Assembly (NCBI RefSeq): GCF_018320785.1
Contig: NC_054873.1
Coordinates: 31,028,196-31,092,195, forward strand
Direction: 5' to 3'
Length of the DNA stretch: 64,000 nt
From: Cheilinus undulatus
Taxonomy: Eukaryota; Chordata; Actinopteri; Labriformes; Labridae
Within the stretch, counting starts at the first letter, position 1, and each line of letters opens with the position of its first letter. The position numbers were made by a program, and so were the translations under genes. Positions 1 to 12,644 of this stretch are shown in pieces. Under the pieces are notes generated by a model. It was not told where the DNA came from and did no database searches. It saw nothing but the letters and a program-made list of their open reading frames with translations.

Positions 1-373
1 ATTATAAATGCATTCTCTGTAAATTGTGAATGCAGAGTGACATTGCCCACTTAGCAAAAAAGAAAAAAAAAACTAGAACAAACAGCCTCCTAGGAAGGGA
101 CACAGTAATAGTAAATATTGCAGGGCAGAAACTGCAAAACAAATTGTACATCACAGCCTTTTCTCCATGTTTATAGTTTGTCAAAGGCAGAACATTTTGA
201 GTAATGTGTTACTGGGTCTTGATTGGCTCCTTACAGGATTAATAACTACAAAATTTTCAGGTCAAATAAGAACAAAATAGACAAACAGAAGAACCTCTAA
301 TCTACCATCTGAACAAAAGCAGATGATTGTCGCTGCAGAGTGTTCATTTTCATAGTTGTGCTTCCTAACTTAC

Positions 374-448
374 GCACAAAGTTCTGTCCCTGAGATTGGC
401 CGTCAGAGATGAACAGTCTGCAGCAAGACCCTTCTCATAGGCCCAGCT
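374..448 (-). other. candidate C-terminal exon of the Rh gene (tentative)
   Basis: Downstream of the last sure Rh exon, a 75-nt phase-0 open segment (SWAYEKGLAADC...) lies between an AG (ctaaacag) and a strong GTAAGT donor. A possible terminal exon follows at 297-308 (MVD and stop) after a pyrimidine-rich acceptor. Adding both would give 480 residues, close to the family length. The peptide does not resemble the usual PEEE-type Rhcg tail, so this may be chance; the true end may lie left of the window. Confidence 0.2.
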
Positions 449-724
449 CTGTTTAGTGATAATATTAACGGGATTCCCTCTTACCTCCTCATTGCAGCAG
501 GTTACCAAAGACAGGCTGTTTTATAGCAAGATCAAATTTTTAATTTCTGATTTGTTCAGACATATCCTATCTTTGTACATAGTTGATGAAAATCTATGGT
601 TTTGCAAGTCTTTTCTGCACAAGAGTCTTGTTTATATTGAGACTTTAAATGCATGATATTTCCTTGACTGAAGTAAATGAAAGCCTGGGGTAACAACTGA
701 ACTTTTACAGTAGTTATCCCTCAC

Positions 725-3700
725 CTCCCAGTAGGGCTCATCATCAAAACAGTTGTCATCTGCAGGATCTCCCCAGATAGGTAACCTTAAAATACATCCT
801 GAGAAGAAGACAACTACAGTCAGTATCCTATCACAAACAATCTAATCATTGCTAAGTATCAACACTCTTATTTTACTTCAAACATATCATAAGACTTACT
901 ATGTTATGTATGCTTTGAGCTGAAGTGTTTTATTCCCTTACCTACAATGATGCCTCCCCCTACACCAAAGCAGATGGCTACACAGAGACCTGCAGCCTGG
1001 AGACCACCCTGCCGGGTGGGATCTGTGTTTTTGAAATCACCCTCAAAGTCGAAGGTGTTTGCCAGCCTTTAATACATAAAACAGAGTGAGAGAAGACCAC
1101 ATTAGGCCACGCAAATACATGATAACATGCATTTTTACTGACTGAAAAAAATTTCTATCCTTGCAGATAGATGACATGCTGCTAGTCTTGTTGCTGTTTC
1201 CTTTTCTGTAAGCAGGGACCACTCACCCTTCTGCTCCATAAACTGTCTCTGATGCAGCTGCAGCAGTGATGGCTCCCACAATGCCACCTATGACCCCTGG
1301 CATGGCGTGCAGGTTATGGATCCCACACGTGTCCTGGATCTTCAAGTGTTTCTCCATGAATGGCTGAGAGACAAAAACATGTTTTATCTGACTTTGTCTG
1401 GGAAACATAGACCGTGACCAATAGTTATTCTAAAAATAATCTCATAAGAATTCAAATGCGCACCGTGAGGTAGATATAGCCCAGCGTGGAAATGATGCCA
1501 CAGCAGAATCCTACAATCAGAGACCCATAGGGCATCAGCATAAACTCTGCTGCAGTTCCCACTGCAACACCTCCAGCAAGAGTGGAGTTTTGGATGTGAA
1601 CCTGACAAACAAACAGAAAAAAATACTTTACAGAAACAGTCAGTGTTAACGGCCTGCTCTCTCTTCACTAGACAATGTGAGTAGACAAACAAACAGGGTA
1701 GCTACCATATCCAGTTTCCCATGCTTCTGAAACAGACTGGAGATGGCCACAGTGGTGAGCACAGTGGCAGCCAAAGCGAGGTATGTGTTGATAGCTGCTC
1801 TGTGCTGCCCGTCACCGTGGTCGGTGATGGCTGAGTTAAAGCTTGGCCAGAACATCCACAGGAAAAGAGTGCCTGTATGTGGAAATCAAGGTGGACCTTA
1901 CAAATCAAGTAGTTTCTTCCAGAAACACAGGAAATATCAAAAAACATTAAAATGTAAATGAGTCATGCACACCAATCATTGCAAAGACATCTGAGTGGTA
2001 GACGGAGCCCTGGAGACGACTGCTCTGGTCCAGGTTTGGCCGATAGAGCATCCACGAGATGGAAAGACCGTAATAACCTCCAAATGTGTGGATCACCATG
2101 GAGCCTCCGGCATCTCTAGCCTTTAGGAAAGGAAACAAAGACCTTAATAGTAGTAGCAATATAAGACAATGTTAATAACTGTCTACACACTGGTAGTTTT
2201 ACTATCAAGTTCTGGCTGTTTGTTTGCTGAAATGTTTTATTTTCTTAACAAATGACCCCCATAATTGACCCGTCAGAGGCTATTCCCCTCTCATACTTAG
2301 ACACAGAGTACTTATGTCACTTATTTTACTCTGTTAGAGTCAGATTATAGTGTGGATTATGAAATATTGTTTGAATGCAATATAGATATAGAACTGTACC
2401 ACACTTTGTGGCAGAGTTGTCATCCCATCTACATCATTTTGTTGGTTTATTTTTTTGTGTCACTGCTCTTTTGTCAGCACCAGCAGTACTTTGTATAAAT
2501 AACATCTCTCATCTTACGAAAATGCTCCACTTGGCATTTAGTAATCATTGCAGGTGAGCTTTGTGTGTAAAGGCTTATCGTTGATGAGGTAGCAAATTGC
2601 AACCATTATCTTGTAGTGCAGGAGTACAGGATTATATCTGCATCAAGCTGCTGCAAAAATGTTTCAAAATCTACGTAAGAAGCCTTATTTTTTACATGAC
2701 ATGTCCCTCCTCAAATGGTGCACTTACACAAGGGACATACCAGAGTATGCCTCTCTATCTCTCCATGGATGATGATTATATACCAATAAAAATGGTGAGC
2801 AAATATACTTGGGTTGCTGCAATTAAACCTGTGTGGCCCATCTAAGTAAGGTCTGAAACCCTGAATCATTTCAAAGGAAGAGAAAAGTTTGAACTTACAT
2901 GTATGAGATCTAAGATAATATATTCCTCCACTGCAAACAATGTGATCCCAAACAGAGTCAGAACCATCAGCTGGACTGGACTGACTTTACCAAGCACTGC
3001 ACCGTAAGCGATTAAACAGCCGGCCACACAGAAGTCAGCATTAATCAGGCTGAAAGAAAAACAAAGAAGTGTCAGGGACAAACATATTGTAAAGGAAAGT
3101 TGGGACATAGTCATAAAATGTAACAAAAAAAAAAAAAAAGTCTAGCATTTTTTGTGCATATTGTAAACATAAATGGTAAATCTTGTCAACCGTTTCTAAT
3201 TTCTAATTCTCTTCCACACACTCACGGTAGAACCCCTATCAAATATATAATCATCTGCCCTCCTCATTAGCCAGAGTTTTTGTTTACCTTCCAGCAGGGA
3301 CACACTGAGTCTAGAGTTTCTGGAAATATCTTTCTGGGATGTACGCAGTCAGACTGGTTTCAGTAGCTAATGTCAGCGTTTATCCCTGTGATTCTTTTGC
3401 AGAAACCATGCAAGCAGAACAAGTTTTTGAAAATAACTTCAATTCTCTTCATGCTTTATGAATTGACTTGATTAAAATCCTCAACCATTACTTTTCGACT
3501 CCAATTTTGATCTTTCCATCAGTGTAGTCCAGGGCGTGGAACCAGCCTTGCATCAGTAGTGCCCACTGAAGGCCGAAGGCTGCGATGAGGAAGTTGAAAC
3601 CCACGGCTCCAAAGCTGTATCGCTTTAGAAATGTCATCAGGAAGCCAAATCCAACAAAGATCATCACATGGACGTCCTGGAAACCTGTAAGACAAAGAGA

Positions 3701-6695
3701 GATACAGTAAAGAGGGTGAGTGGATGGAGCAGGAACAATGAAAAGGAAAGGAATCTCTGGTCCTTTCTGTGCAGGGTTGGCATGATCTTCACTTGTGGAT
3801 TATATCCTGGGAAACAGAAGCATATGCAGGCTCATGTTTTACTTGGCTTATATTTCTAGACCCATTCCTAGTCAGTAAGATTTTTATCTGCCCTGATTTA
3901 GGTCAGGCCGGTCACAAATGTTTGTCAAATAAGGGGTAGATTTATAAGATGATTGACAGGTGAGCACTTTATAAACTGATGGTAGTGACAGAACCTCTGT
4001 AAATGGGCGTATTATTAACAAATATATGGTACTTTAGATTATGAATTATAAAAGCGGAAGTTTCTAAACCATATGAATGAGAATTTAGAGCTAGCAGCTA
4101 AGCCAAGGTGTTTTTTACTTATACCTTTTGTCATTATGACTGGTTGTTGCATCCAAAGAAACTTTCCTGATATTTTAGTTTCAGGTATGCTCCGTTTTGA
4201 ATGTATTCAAATATATCTGTAGTAAACAATTTCTGTAAACTACAACTGGGCTAGAGGTAAAGCTAGTGATCTGAGTTAAAACAGCTGATTGATATGGAAG
4301 CCCAAAGTGGACACAATCCATATAGTTTACTTTGCTCAGTTTTACTAAGATGACAATTATAAACAGTACTGTGCAGAACTTTAAGGCATGTTTGGGCCAA
4401 AAATTGAGACTGAAAAAAGGAGTGTAATGGCGAGTAAGCACAACCTATAGGGCCTTGGTACCCAAGTGTGTTGGAGTCACTTAAAATAAGATCTGAACAT
4501 ACTAGCTAAAATCATGATGAAACACCTATGAATATCGTATACAGAGGTCTCTGGGTAAGAACATGCATGTTTAGGGCTATTTTGTTTAGTTTTAAAAAAT
4601 GAAAGAAATAAAACTGATGGTAATAATTGACCACTATTTGTCACTTCTATCTAAAACGCAAGTAGTGGGGGACTCAAAGGAATAAAGTTTGGAACCACTG
4701 GCCTAAGGTTGCCACAGGCCAGTAGTAGAGCTGCAACAAGCCCCTGGTAGTGCAATGCCATTGAGCTTGACCTTGGCTGCCAAACTTAGCTTAAACTCAA
4801 CTTATTTCTCAAAATAACATCAACGGATTTCCTGTGAAAATGAGTTTATCCTTCCGGATCTCAAGAAAATGACAGAAGTTAACTTATCAAAAAACAAGTG
4901 AACAGATGGGAAAACAGAATAAAACAAATGTTTGGATTGATGCACTTTTAAGCTTCCATAGATTAAAAGAAATAACATTTACATTATAATAATTTTTTGA
5001 AATGTCAGTGGCATTATAAGTTATTTTAATATCTGTTTTTTAATCATGTCACATATAAACAAGTAATTAAAAAGATTATCTGGAAGCTTTTTTACAATAT
5101 TGTTATAAATATCAAAAGTATCGTCTTATAAATTTGTATTGAATAAACAGAACGTTCTTATGAATGAATGGACACGCACGTGGAAGCACTGTTTACAGAC
5201 AGTTTGCTTTGACAACATGATCGACAGTGCAGGGCCACGTGATGACATGTTAGGTAACAGGGGGAAGTCAGGTGGAGATGACAAGGGCATCACTAACAAT
5301 AACATTAAAAATGTTTTCACACTGTCATTGAATAAATCTATACCATCATATTGAGACATGAACATTAAGGCACTAAATCAAAATACTAGAACACAAAAGA
5401 AAAACGAAACCAAACAGGATGAATACAGCACTGGTAAATGGCATTACATTTTGCATAGATGTCAATGAAATCTCAGCTTAAGATATAAAGTGAGACTGTG
5501 CTGTGATTTTCTTTGAGCAAACATAATCGTTGAGCCTCATTAACCAAAAGAATAACTATGATAACATACTGTGATGATCACAAACCCAGAGCTTACTCTG
5601 TTGTTTGAAATGAACAAACCTTAAATCATTTAGTAACAGGCGTCTCCTCTTTGTGAAACAGGAACTGTCTGCTTTAAGCATCAAACAACAGAATGTGCAT
5701 GCCTTCATAAACAAGCCAGTATCCTTTACAATGTAACTCTGTAACTGTTTGACACACCTCAGGGCACAATGGCCTCCGACTACTCGGTACAGGTATGGAT
5801 TTCATTGAGAATTTCACATCAAGCAGGGTGTAATATTTACCATCTAACAAAAAGAAAAAGCTTCAGACATGTCAGACCTTCCTTTTGTCAACACAGACGG
5901 AGGTTTTCATGTTAGAAAACAGACTGGCATGATATAAGTATGTGGCCTTATTGGTCTCCAGGTAGCAAACTGTCCCAGGACATACATTTATCATCTGACA
6001 TCCAACACCATATCAGATAGTTTCATGATAGGCGGACACTGAAACTTTGGGAAAGCATTCAATACAACCACACCTATACAATACACTCACATCCACATGA
6101 CAAATACACAAGCAAAAGTGTATTTCAGCTAAATTTAAATCATGAAAAGCCTTAGCCTCTGGGGAAATGTGCACCTGTGAGATTAAGATAGGAAGAATCT
6201 AAGAGGTTGTGATTTATAATCAGCTCGCTATTTCAATTAGAAATATATGCAACTTAAAAAAAACAGCAAAATCTTACTAAAATGAGACAGAAAAAGAGGG
6301 ATATATAAGGATGTAGATGTTTATTTCATACTTTAAAGATAGATGAGTCAAAATTAGGAGTTTCTATATATACTTAAAAAACAAGTTGTGATTTTTAAAT
6401 GATTTTATAACAAAGGTGGACAATAAAGAACACTAGTAAAACATTATTAATAAGAAATGCAAAGTTACTTACTTGGATATCTGAAGTAGAAGTCGTTCTC
6501 TATATCACTCGATATATTGTTATATTTTCTGTGCTCTACCCAGTGTGTATCTGATTCTTCGTTGTATCGAATAAAAACCCCAAATAAGATGATCATGGCT
6601 ATTTGCCACACGAAGCAAACTGCTGGAAGACTTAGACGGACATTGGTATTTTTTTCACGGTCACACATGTCCCTGAAGCTTTGAACACAGCCCAT
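725..6695 (-). CDS. rhcg: Rh family ammonia/ammonium channel, Rhcg-like (3' end unresolved)
   Basis: Nine coding exons on the minus strand with GT-AG junctions that keep frame: 6473-6695, 3492-3684, 2899-3049, 1973-2120, 1706-1872, 1464-1601, 1227-1363, 942-1066, 725-798. Together they give 452 codons; mammalian RHCG is about 479. The start [11 protein letters not shown] is followed by a first membrane helix, then a glycosylation-type NNIS loop. Hallmarks of the family are [36 protein letters not shown] (channel His), [14 protein letters not shown] (second channel His) and the acidic [12 protein letters not shown] tail. The family moves NH3/NH4+ across plasma membranes, in fish mainly at gill, skin and kidney. 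Intron 1 is long (3685-6472). Choice of Rhcg over Rhbg/Rhag is by similarity recalled, plus neighbours from the human RHCG region; the paralogue number is not decided. The last short exon(s) after YWE are uncertain. Confidence 0.9.
3685..6472 (-). other. long intron 1 of the Rh gene
   Basis: This 2.8-kb AT-rich stretch separates the first Rh exon from the second. The splice sites are CCAA|GTAAGT and TTACAG|GTTTCC. I see no further exon and no clear transposon in it. Small open frames here are short and have no recognisable protein. Confidence 0.7.
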
Positions 6696-7829
6696 TGTTC
6701 TTGGTTAATATTAATTCCAAGTATTACTATAACAGACACTGAGCATCTCAAGCACAAGTGAAGATGAGCAGAGATGGGTGCTTGCTTTATTTTGAGGACA
6801 CTCCCCCTACCACTCCCTCCACTCATGCACTTGAAATGTACTTGACTTTCTTCTTTAGTGGTTAGGCATTCAAAGTAAGATAAATCAAACATATTTTTTA
6901 TGCTTACTGGGAATATATGCATTCCCCAAAGCTCTCTGTATGAATTTATATTTTAGTTGAAAAGATGATGCTCTGACATACCACTTATAAAACAGGACAG
7001 AGGGAACGTGCCTCAGATCCTGATCAAACTTAAGAGAGAAGATACCTATTGTGCATCCTGTAAACAGACTGCATTGGTTATATTACTCTGGTAAGGTTAC
7101 ATAAGGTTAATGTTAATCCACTTCAGATGAAGAGGGATAACATAGTTATGAAATCTTCATGAATCCTCCTTCCTTAGCACAAACACTCTGTCTCAGAAAA
7201 AAACAAACTTTTAACCAAAGATTATCCAATAGTAAATATGCAGACAAGCTTCTACAGCACTTGTTATTTTTTCCTTTAAGAAGTCAGAGGGTGTGGGATT
7301 TCTCATCTCCTCTACAGGGCTGATCCCTGAAGCATTAACTGTAAATAATGTGTATCCATGCTGGGCCCCATTAGAAAGATGCACGACAGGTTTGCCACAA
7401 GTCAACCATCACAGCAGCAGGTTCAAGGTTGAGGCAAGGCTATTTTTTTCTTTCTGATTTCCTTCTATAACATTAAGAGTCTAGTATTTCTGCACTTTTT
7501 AGGCACAGTATAAGATTAACTTTAACCCCATTGGTAATCTTTTAAAAAACAAGTTAATGATTTAATTGAAATTATAAAAATGTTTTTAGTATCAACTGGA
7601 AAAATATTTTCATTTTGGATTTGGTAGACATTGTTGATGAAAATGAAAGAAACCCATTTGAGTAGATTCTTTTTCATTTAGAAGAAAAACTTTGAATAAA
7701 ATCATAACTCAAGTTTGGTATGAAAAGAAAGTCGGAGGTTCAGTTTTTAAAACTATATCTTACAGCCCTTCATTATAAATGGAGACTCATTATCTTGTAG
7801 TTTCAGCACGTCAAAGTAGCTATGCAGTA

Positions 7830-7960
7830 ATTCGAGCAAAATTTAAATGATTTAGCTAATTTTTTACTTTTACTTCAGTAGATTTATAGACTATTTCTTC
7901 TACTTTAGTATATTTCAACCAATGTAACTGTACTTTTTCCACCTGTGTGTGTGGGACTAC
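7830..7960 (-). repeat. dispersed 'AAGTAAAAGTAC' type repeat, degenerate copy
   Basis: The stretch contains tttttacttttacttcag and, 90 bases on, gtaactgtactttttccacc. These are the reverse complement of the core AAGTAAAAGTACAGTTAC found at 16540, 17428 and 37960. The family is widespread in teleosts as I recall it; I cannot assign a class. Confidence 0.5.
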
Positions 7961-9207
7961 CTTGTCAAGCTAGCATTTGTAAGATGATTGCAGATTTTTC
8001 CAGGTGTTTTTTTCCAACTGTTATGAATTCATCCCCTTTTGATAAATTAAAACAAAAGGTCAATAGTATAGCCTATGGATATTTGTGAGGGATATTTCGG
8101 CCATGTTACAAGCCAGAACATAAAATTTAGCACCTTTAAATCACAGCAAAGCTAGCAAGAAGTACATTTCAAGCTAGGAAATTCATACTAAGTAGCGTTG
8201 CTATCTTATAGTTAATTAGCTGATAATTTACACCGCTTATGGTTCAAAATAACCAAACTTCCAAGTTTACTACATCACTGAATGCTATCTCTTTCTAAAA
8301 GACAACTGTGCTAACATTAGGGTTGAAACCTACACAGGTGATGCTGATACTGTTGTTTTGTGTCTTTGCTCTCACAGCTATTGTAGTTTAAGGAGTGGTT
8401 CCTGCCTCATGATGGACTTTGTAGATGTGTTGCTCCTTTCTCAGTCTAGTCTAACTTAGAGTGTATAGAGTAAACTTCCTCTGTTCCTCTTGAACTACGT
8501 TAAGTTTACAGTGAAAAATGGATAAACATACACACTGTCAAATGTAAATATCAAGGATGACTCTTCTTTGTTGTGTCACGAGCGCTTGGACGTGTTACAT
8601 AAGATGCAAAACACAGCAGTCCATGAATATCGTGATTTTCTCTAATGTCATCTAATGATTGTGAAAGGACAAAACTGCCTAAAAATGAAATGTTAATGTG
8701 TTAAATATAGTTCAAAGACCTGTTAATATACAGTTTGTAACCCAGTGACTTTCTTCATAAAAAGCAAGCATTACTACATGATGTCTAGCTCTTATTTTCT
8801 TTTACAAATTCCAGATGAATGATTAAATATTTTACACAAATATGTATTTAACCATTTAAAGATGAAAATCTTGAGTTTTGGGTTGTATGGTTTGTTTGAC
8901 TGCTGCAATTTGCTATTGCAACAAAATTTTAAAATAACTTAATCATGGACTGTATTTTCTGCTCTGCCAGTAAAATTCCTTGAAACATCAATATAAAAAG
9001 GATGATTAACAACAAAACTATTCATTTGAATTTTTCATGAGTCTACAGATGATAATTTGTACATTGCTGGCCACGGTGTGAAATCTAATATGTTGACAGC
9101 TAAAATACAGGCAGACCATGTCCCCACCAATAAGGAAGTTCATTAATTAAAATGAGTGAGCAGGTATCTGAGCTCATTGATCTTACTGCTCAACTGAACA
9201 CTGCTAC

Positions 9208-9309
9208 CTTGGTGATGTAATTCTGGCAGATGATGCGCTCTTTGGGGATGATGTGTAGCTCTGAGCAGTTCAATTTTTGCCCTCCAGCAGGCTTGCTGAA
9301 GCAGCTTTT
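9208..9309 (-). other. orphan exon-like open segment, unknown
   Basis: Exactly 102 nt (34 codons, no stop), flanked on the minus strand by an upstream AG (tttaaatgtag) and a downstream GT (AAG|GTAGCA). The peptide begins KSCFSKPAGG and ends RIICQNYITK, rich in Cys and looking protein-like. Base composition is clearly more GC-rich than the flanks. No neighbouring exon was found and I do not recognise the protein. It could be a relic exon, part of an unannotated transcript, or chance. Confidence 0.3.
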
Positions 9310-10502
9310 CTACATTTAAAATATAGGGGGAGAAATATAGTCATGTCACATAAGGTGAATTAAGCTAATAAGGCTTCACATGCAATGCATTATGTAGTTA
9401 ATTAAGCTGAACAACCTTTTAAGTGGAAAAACTGTCAGAATAAGGAGGACAGGTGGTCAATATGGAAACTACCAGTGAATAATGTGCACAAATCTCTGTC
9501 CGTCAAAGCAATGACAGTGAGCCAGTATTTACTGTGACATATGGGCCAATTTTTAACCTCTGGCAATCAGTGTTTACCTAGGTGTTTAATGATAATAGTA
9601 GAATAAACCTCTGCTTTAAAACCTTGCTGAGGAAAGAAAGAATGTATGCAATAAGGAGCTATTTGGACATGACAGCAGACACCTTCTGTCTTTTATCTTT
9701 GTTTTCTACCACATAAGGTTAATCTGACACATACTGTTGTCACATCATGAAAGATTTCCAGTTTACACAACTCTTATGTTGAACCATCCCACTCATTCGG
9801 TTGTTTCACTTTGATACAAGCCAACAGCACACATTGTGTTTTCACTTACCTTCATTCTGTATCAGAATATATTACAATTCAGACTAAAACACAGTCTAAT
9901 CTCATCCTGATGCTTGTTTGAGAGTTTTCCTTTACTGACCACCTACTGAAGAGTGATCTTAGGGTTATTAGGATGATCACTGCCTTGGAAAAATAGGCCT
10001 CTATGCACCTTTGTTACTATCAATAAATGTTACACTGTGGGTCTTTCCACAACAGATACTTGCTGACCTGCTGACGAGTAGCATCAACAAAGATGGTAAA
10101 GTGTGCTTTATCATCTTTGAAAAGCTAAAACAAGCCTGTCTAGCAAGAAATTCATGAACAAGGCGTCTTGTATATAAATAAAACATGTTACTAGAAAATA
10201 ATAACATAATATCTGTGCATTTTCTGAACAATTTCTTCTGGTATTTATCATTTTTAATCATTTCTTAAGCCCAAATACATTAGTTCAGTGAATATATTAA
10301 GGGGATTTCCAGGGTGGGAATTTGTGAAATTTATCTTGTTTTATATCCAGTGCAGGTGAATACATACAGTTTACTCCCTTAAGTATGACAGGTAGTGAAG
10401 ATACTTGGCCATTTTTATGTGATTGTCACAAAAAAGTCTTTACTTGATTTGGACTAAAATGTGAAATGTGCAGCTCAAGTACAGGACTCTTGCATGTATG
10501 AG

Positions 10503-11567
10503 TTACAGAGCCATCAAACGACTTAAAATCTGTTTTTCCAAAGCATGAAACTCCTCATCAGGCAGGAGGTACTTCTGGATTATTTCTATCACAACCCTCT
10601 CAGTTGTGAGCTCATAGTCCTTCTTGTTTTTAAATGGTAAATGTCCAGCCAGCTCACAAAGAGCAACATTAAAGGCAGACTCCTCCTTGGCACCAAAGCA
10701 TGATATTCTCGGCCATACAGCGATTCGAACACCTTTTCTTGAGCAGGGATCCTTTTCAGACATGGGCAGACATCCTCTAGTTAAGAAGAGATTATGAGCA
10801 ATGTTACACTCCACAAAAAAGTTTGTGACCACACAGACGGCTCCGGCCACTTTCTCCACCTGCTCTGACTCTGTGTAAAACAAAAAGCCAACAGGAAAGT
10901 CCAACAAATGATAAAATCCCTTTTCAGGAAGCAGTGGCTTTACTGGCGCTGATTCTATCTTGAGCTCATGGTCCATGTAGTACCCATGCAGGTGTAAATG
11001 ATTGACCGATGCAAATGCTCCTAGACTGTTGAACCCCACACGGAAGCCAGGATCAGCGCTGAGGAGCACAGATTCAATACCAACCTGGATGGCGAACGGT
11101 GTCAGGACCTGTGGGAGACAGTGTGAAGGATCTGGAACAAAGAGACAATGCCCAAACTCAAGAGGGCTGATGTTGACCAGCACAACCATCCTACAGGGCT
11201 GATGCAGCTGGCCCCTCTCACTTCCTCCCTCAGTGTCCTTTATCATCTCAAATATGATTTCTTCTGGATTGATTTTGTTAAAATTGAATTGTTTGGCATT
11301 GAACTCCTGTTGAATGCTCAATATCTCCTGAGGTTTTCTTCTCTCTGTTCCTCTTTGAATGTTAAGTTGGGCAATGAAGCCGTGGTGGCCTGGCAGGATA
11401 CGTGTTTGTAAATCCCCAAGGTGATAACGGAAGAGTCCTCTGTCCATCCTGTCTCTCCAGCCACCTTGGATAGTTGTGTCAAACTTGGTTGGCACGAGAC
11501 TGCTTCCTCTGGTCCGGTGCACATCAGTGACAAAGTCCTGGCTGCTGTACAGAAACATCAGAGGCAT
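10503..11567 (-). CDS. gdpgp1: GDP-D-glucose phosphorylase 1
   Basis: A single coding exon of 354 codons (human protein 385). The start chosen is the ATG in ACCATGCC at 11567, just after a CAG acceptor at the end of a 5' UTR intron; the open frame runs 28 codons further upstream but only through intron sequence. The enzyme phosphorolyses GDP-glucose to GDP and glucose-1-phosphate and is thought to clear mis-made GDP-glucose. The HIT-related active-site motif HLHLHG is present (about residue 190) within FASVNHLHLHGYYMDHEL. Other family landmarks are the FDTTIQ..WRDRM..GLFRY N-terminal part and the C-terminal CE/AGHLPFKNKKDYE region. The first noncoding exon was not located. Confidence 0.93.
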   Translation of the reverse strand: MPLMFLYSSQDFVTDVHRTRGSSLVPTKFDTTIQGGWRDRMDRGLFRYHLGDLQTRILPGHHGFIAQLNIQRGTERRKPQEILSIQQEFNAKQFNFNKINPEEIIFEMIKDTEGGSERGQLHQPCRMVVLVNISPLEFGHCLFVPDPSHCLPQVLTPFAIQVGIESVLLSADPGFRVGFNSLGAFASVNHLHLHGYYMDHELKIESAPVKPLLPEKGFYHLLDFPVGFLFYTESEQVEKVAGAVCVVTNFFVECNIAHNLFLTRGCLPMSEKDPCSRKGVRIAVWPRISCFGAKEESAFNVALCELAGHLPFKNKKDYELTTERVVIEIIQKYLLPDEEFHALEKQILSRLMAL

Positions 11568-11999
11568 GGTGGGATCTGTGGGTGAACAGAGAGGCAGGGG
11601 TAATGTGAGAATTGGGACAAAAGGCAGACAAAGGCCATGCAAGTTCAACATGTTAGTTCAAAATGGTGCAATTCTGCTGAATCATCACGCAGAGAGTCTG
11701 GTTACATGTGGCTACATGGCTGAGGGAAAACCATCTGTATCAATGTAATTATTTGTCTGTTAGGTAAAGGCATTTTGTATGTTTGTGCTTGGACCTCCTT
11801 GAAAAGGAGATGCTGCATTTTCATGGGTGTATCACATTTTTTTGGACATATGGTATCAATCTGCTCATACATCTACTAATACATAATTTGGTACTAGAGT
11901 CCTAAGTAGCAATCAAAAAAAAGAAAAGACAGGAAGTGGTTGCAAATGTAAGTGCTATCATAGGTGAAAGAAAATGGATGAAATCAGCCATCAGCCATA

Positions 12000-12353
12000 A
12001 AGATGCATCTAAAAAAAACATTAGAATATTGGTAAAATGTTTATTGTTTTCTGTAATTTAATTCAAGAAGTGAAACGTCCACATATTCTAGATGTGTCTC
12101 ACTTAAAGTTTAGCTAATATTTAAAAACTGAAGTTTGTTTCATTTTGATGATTATGGCCTAAAAAATCCTCATCTAAAAGAACACCACAAAACATCAGTA
12201 AAAAAAAAAAGAATACAGAAATGCTGACCTTTTGAAAAATTTACATTTCACTTTGTATGAGATGAATCTACAACATATGGAAATTCAACTTTCTGAAGTA
12301 AATCACAGGAAAAGGGAAGTTTTAAATTATATATATATATTTTAGATGCACCT
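12000..12353. mobile_element. non-autonomous DNA element with AGATGCATCTAAAA ends
   Basis: The left end reads agatgcatctaaaa and the right end ttttagatgcacct, i.e. short terminal inverted repeats. The body (attagaatattgg..., gtgaaac, ttgatgattatggc, aatacagaaatg) is a degenerate relative of the element that starts at 57440. It is about 350 bp long with no ORF. I recall this family as widespread in fish but cannot name its superfamily with certainty. Confidence 0.6.
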
Positions 12354-12454
12354 ACATATTACCACCAGTAAGATGGATTCATGTATTAAATCAAATATAC
12401 TAGCCGGATCCCATGTTGCTTATAGATTGGTCCTCGATCCCACAGATTCGCTCG

Positions 12455-12483
12455 AACCGGAAGTAGTTTCCGATCCGCCATCT
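12455..12483. promoter_or_regulatory. possible promoter motifs (ETS- and YY1-like)
   Basis: ACCGGAAGT (ETS-type) and CCGCCATCTT (YY1-type on the minus strand) lie within 30 bp. On the minus strand the order suits a TATA-less promoter reading toward gdpgp1, 0.9 kb away. No donor that would join it to the gdpgp1 exon was proven, and the local sequence may be repeat-derived. Confidence 0.3.
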
Positions 12484-12644
12484 TAACAGCTGTGCCAAAG
12501 TGCTTACAGGGTTTTAAGACTCAAGTCATAAGACTGAGGCCTGAGATTTGAAGACTGATGAGCAAAGACACCTGAGAGCAGGCTTCCCGGAACTCTTTTT
12601 ACTCAGAGGCACGCCCCCTTAGTGGATATCACTCTCTGGTTGGA

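Larger units (their letters stand above)
6696..10502. other. intergenic gap between Rh gene and gdpgp1
   Basis: AT-rich sequence with no recognisable gene. It holds one degenerate copy of a dispersed repeat near 7830-7960 and one exon-like open segment (9208-9309, listed separately). The Rh promoter should lie just right of 6695, but I see no distinctive motif. Confidence 0.6.

Noticed and set aside
7441-9200. Search for an LTR or viral element in the AT-rich gap
   Set aside because: No paired long terminal repeats, no protease, integrase or envelope-like frames were seen here or elsewhere in the window.
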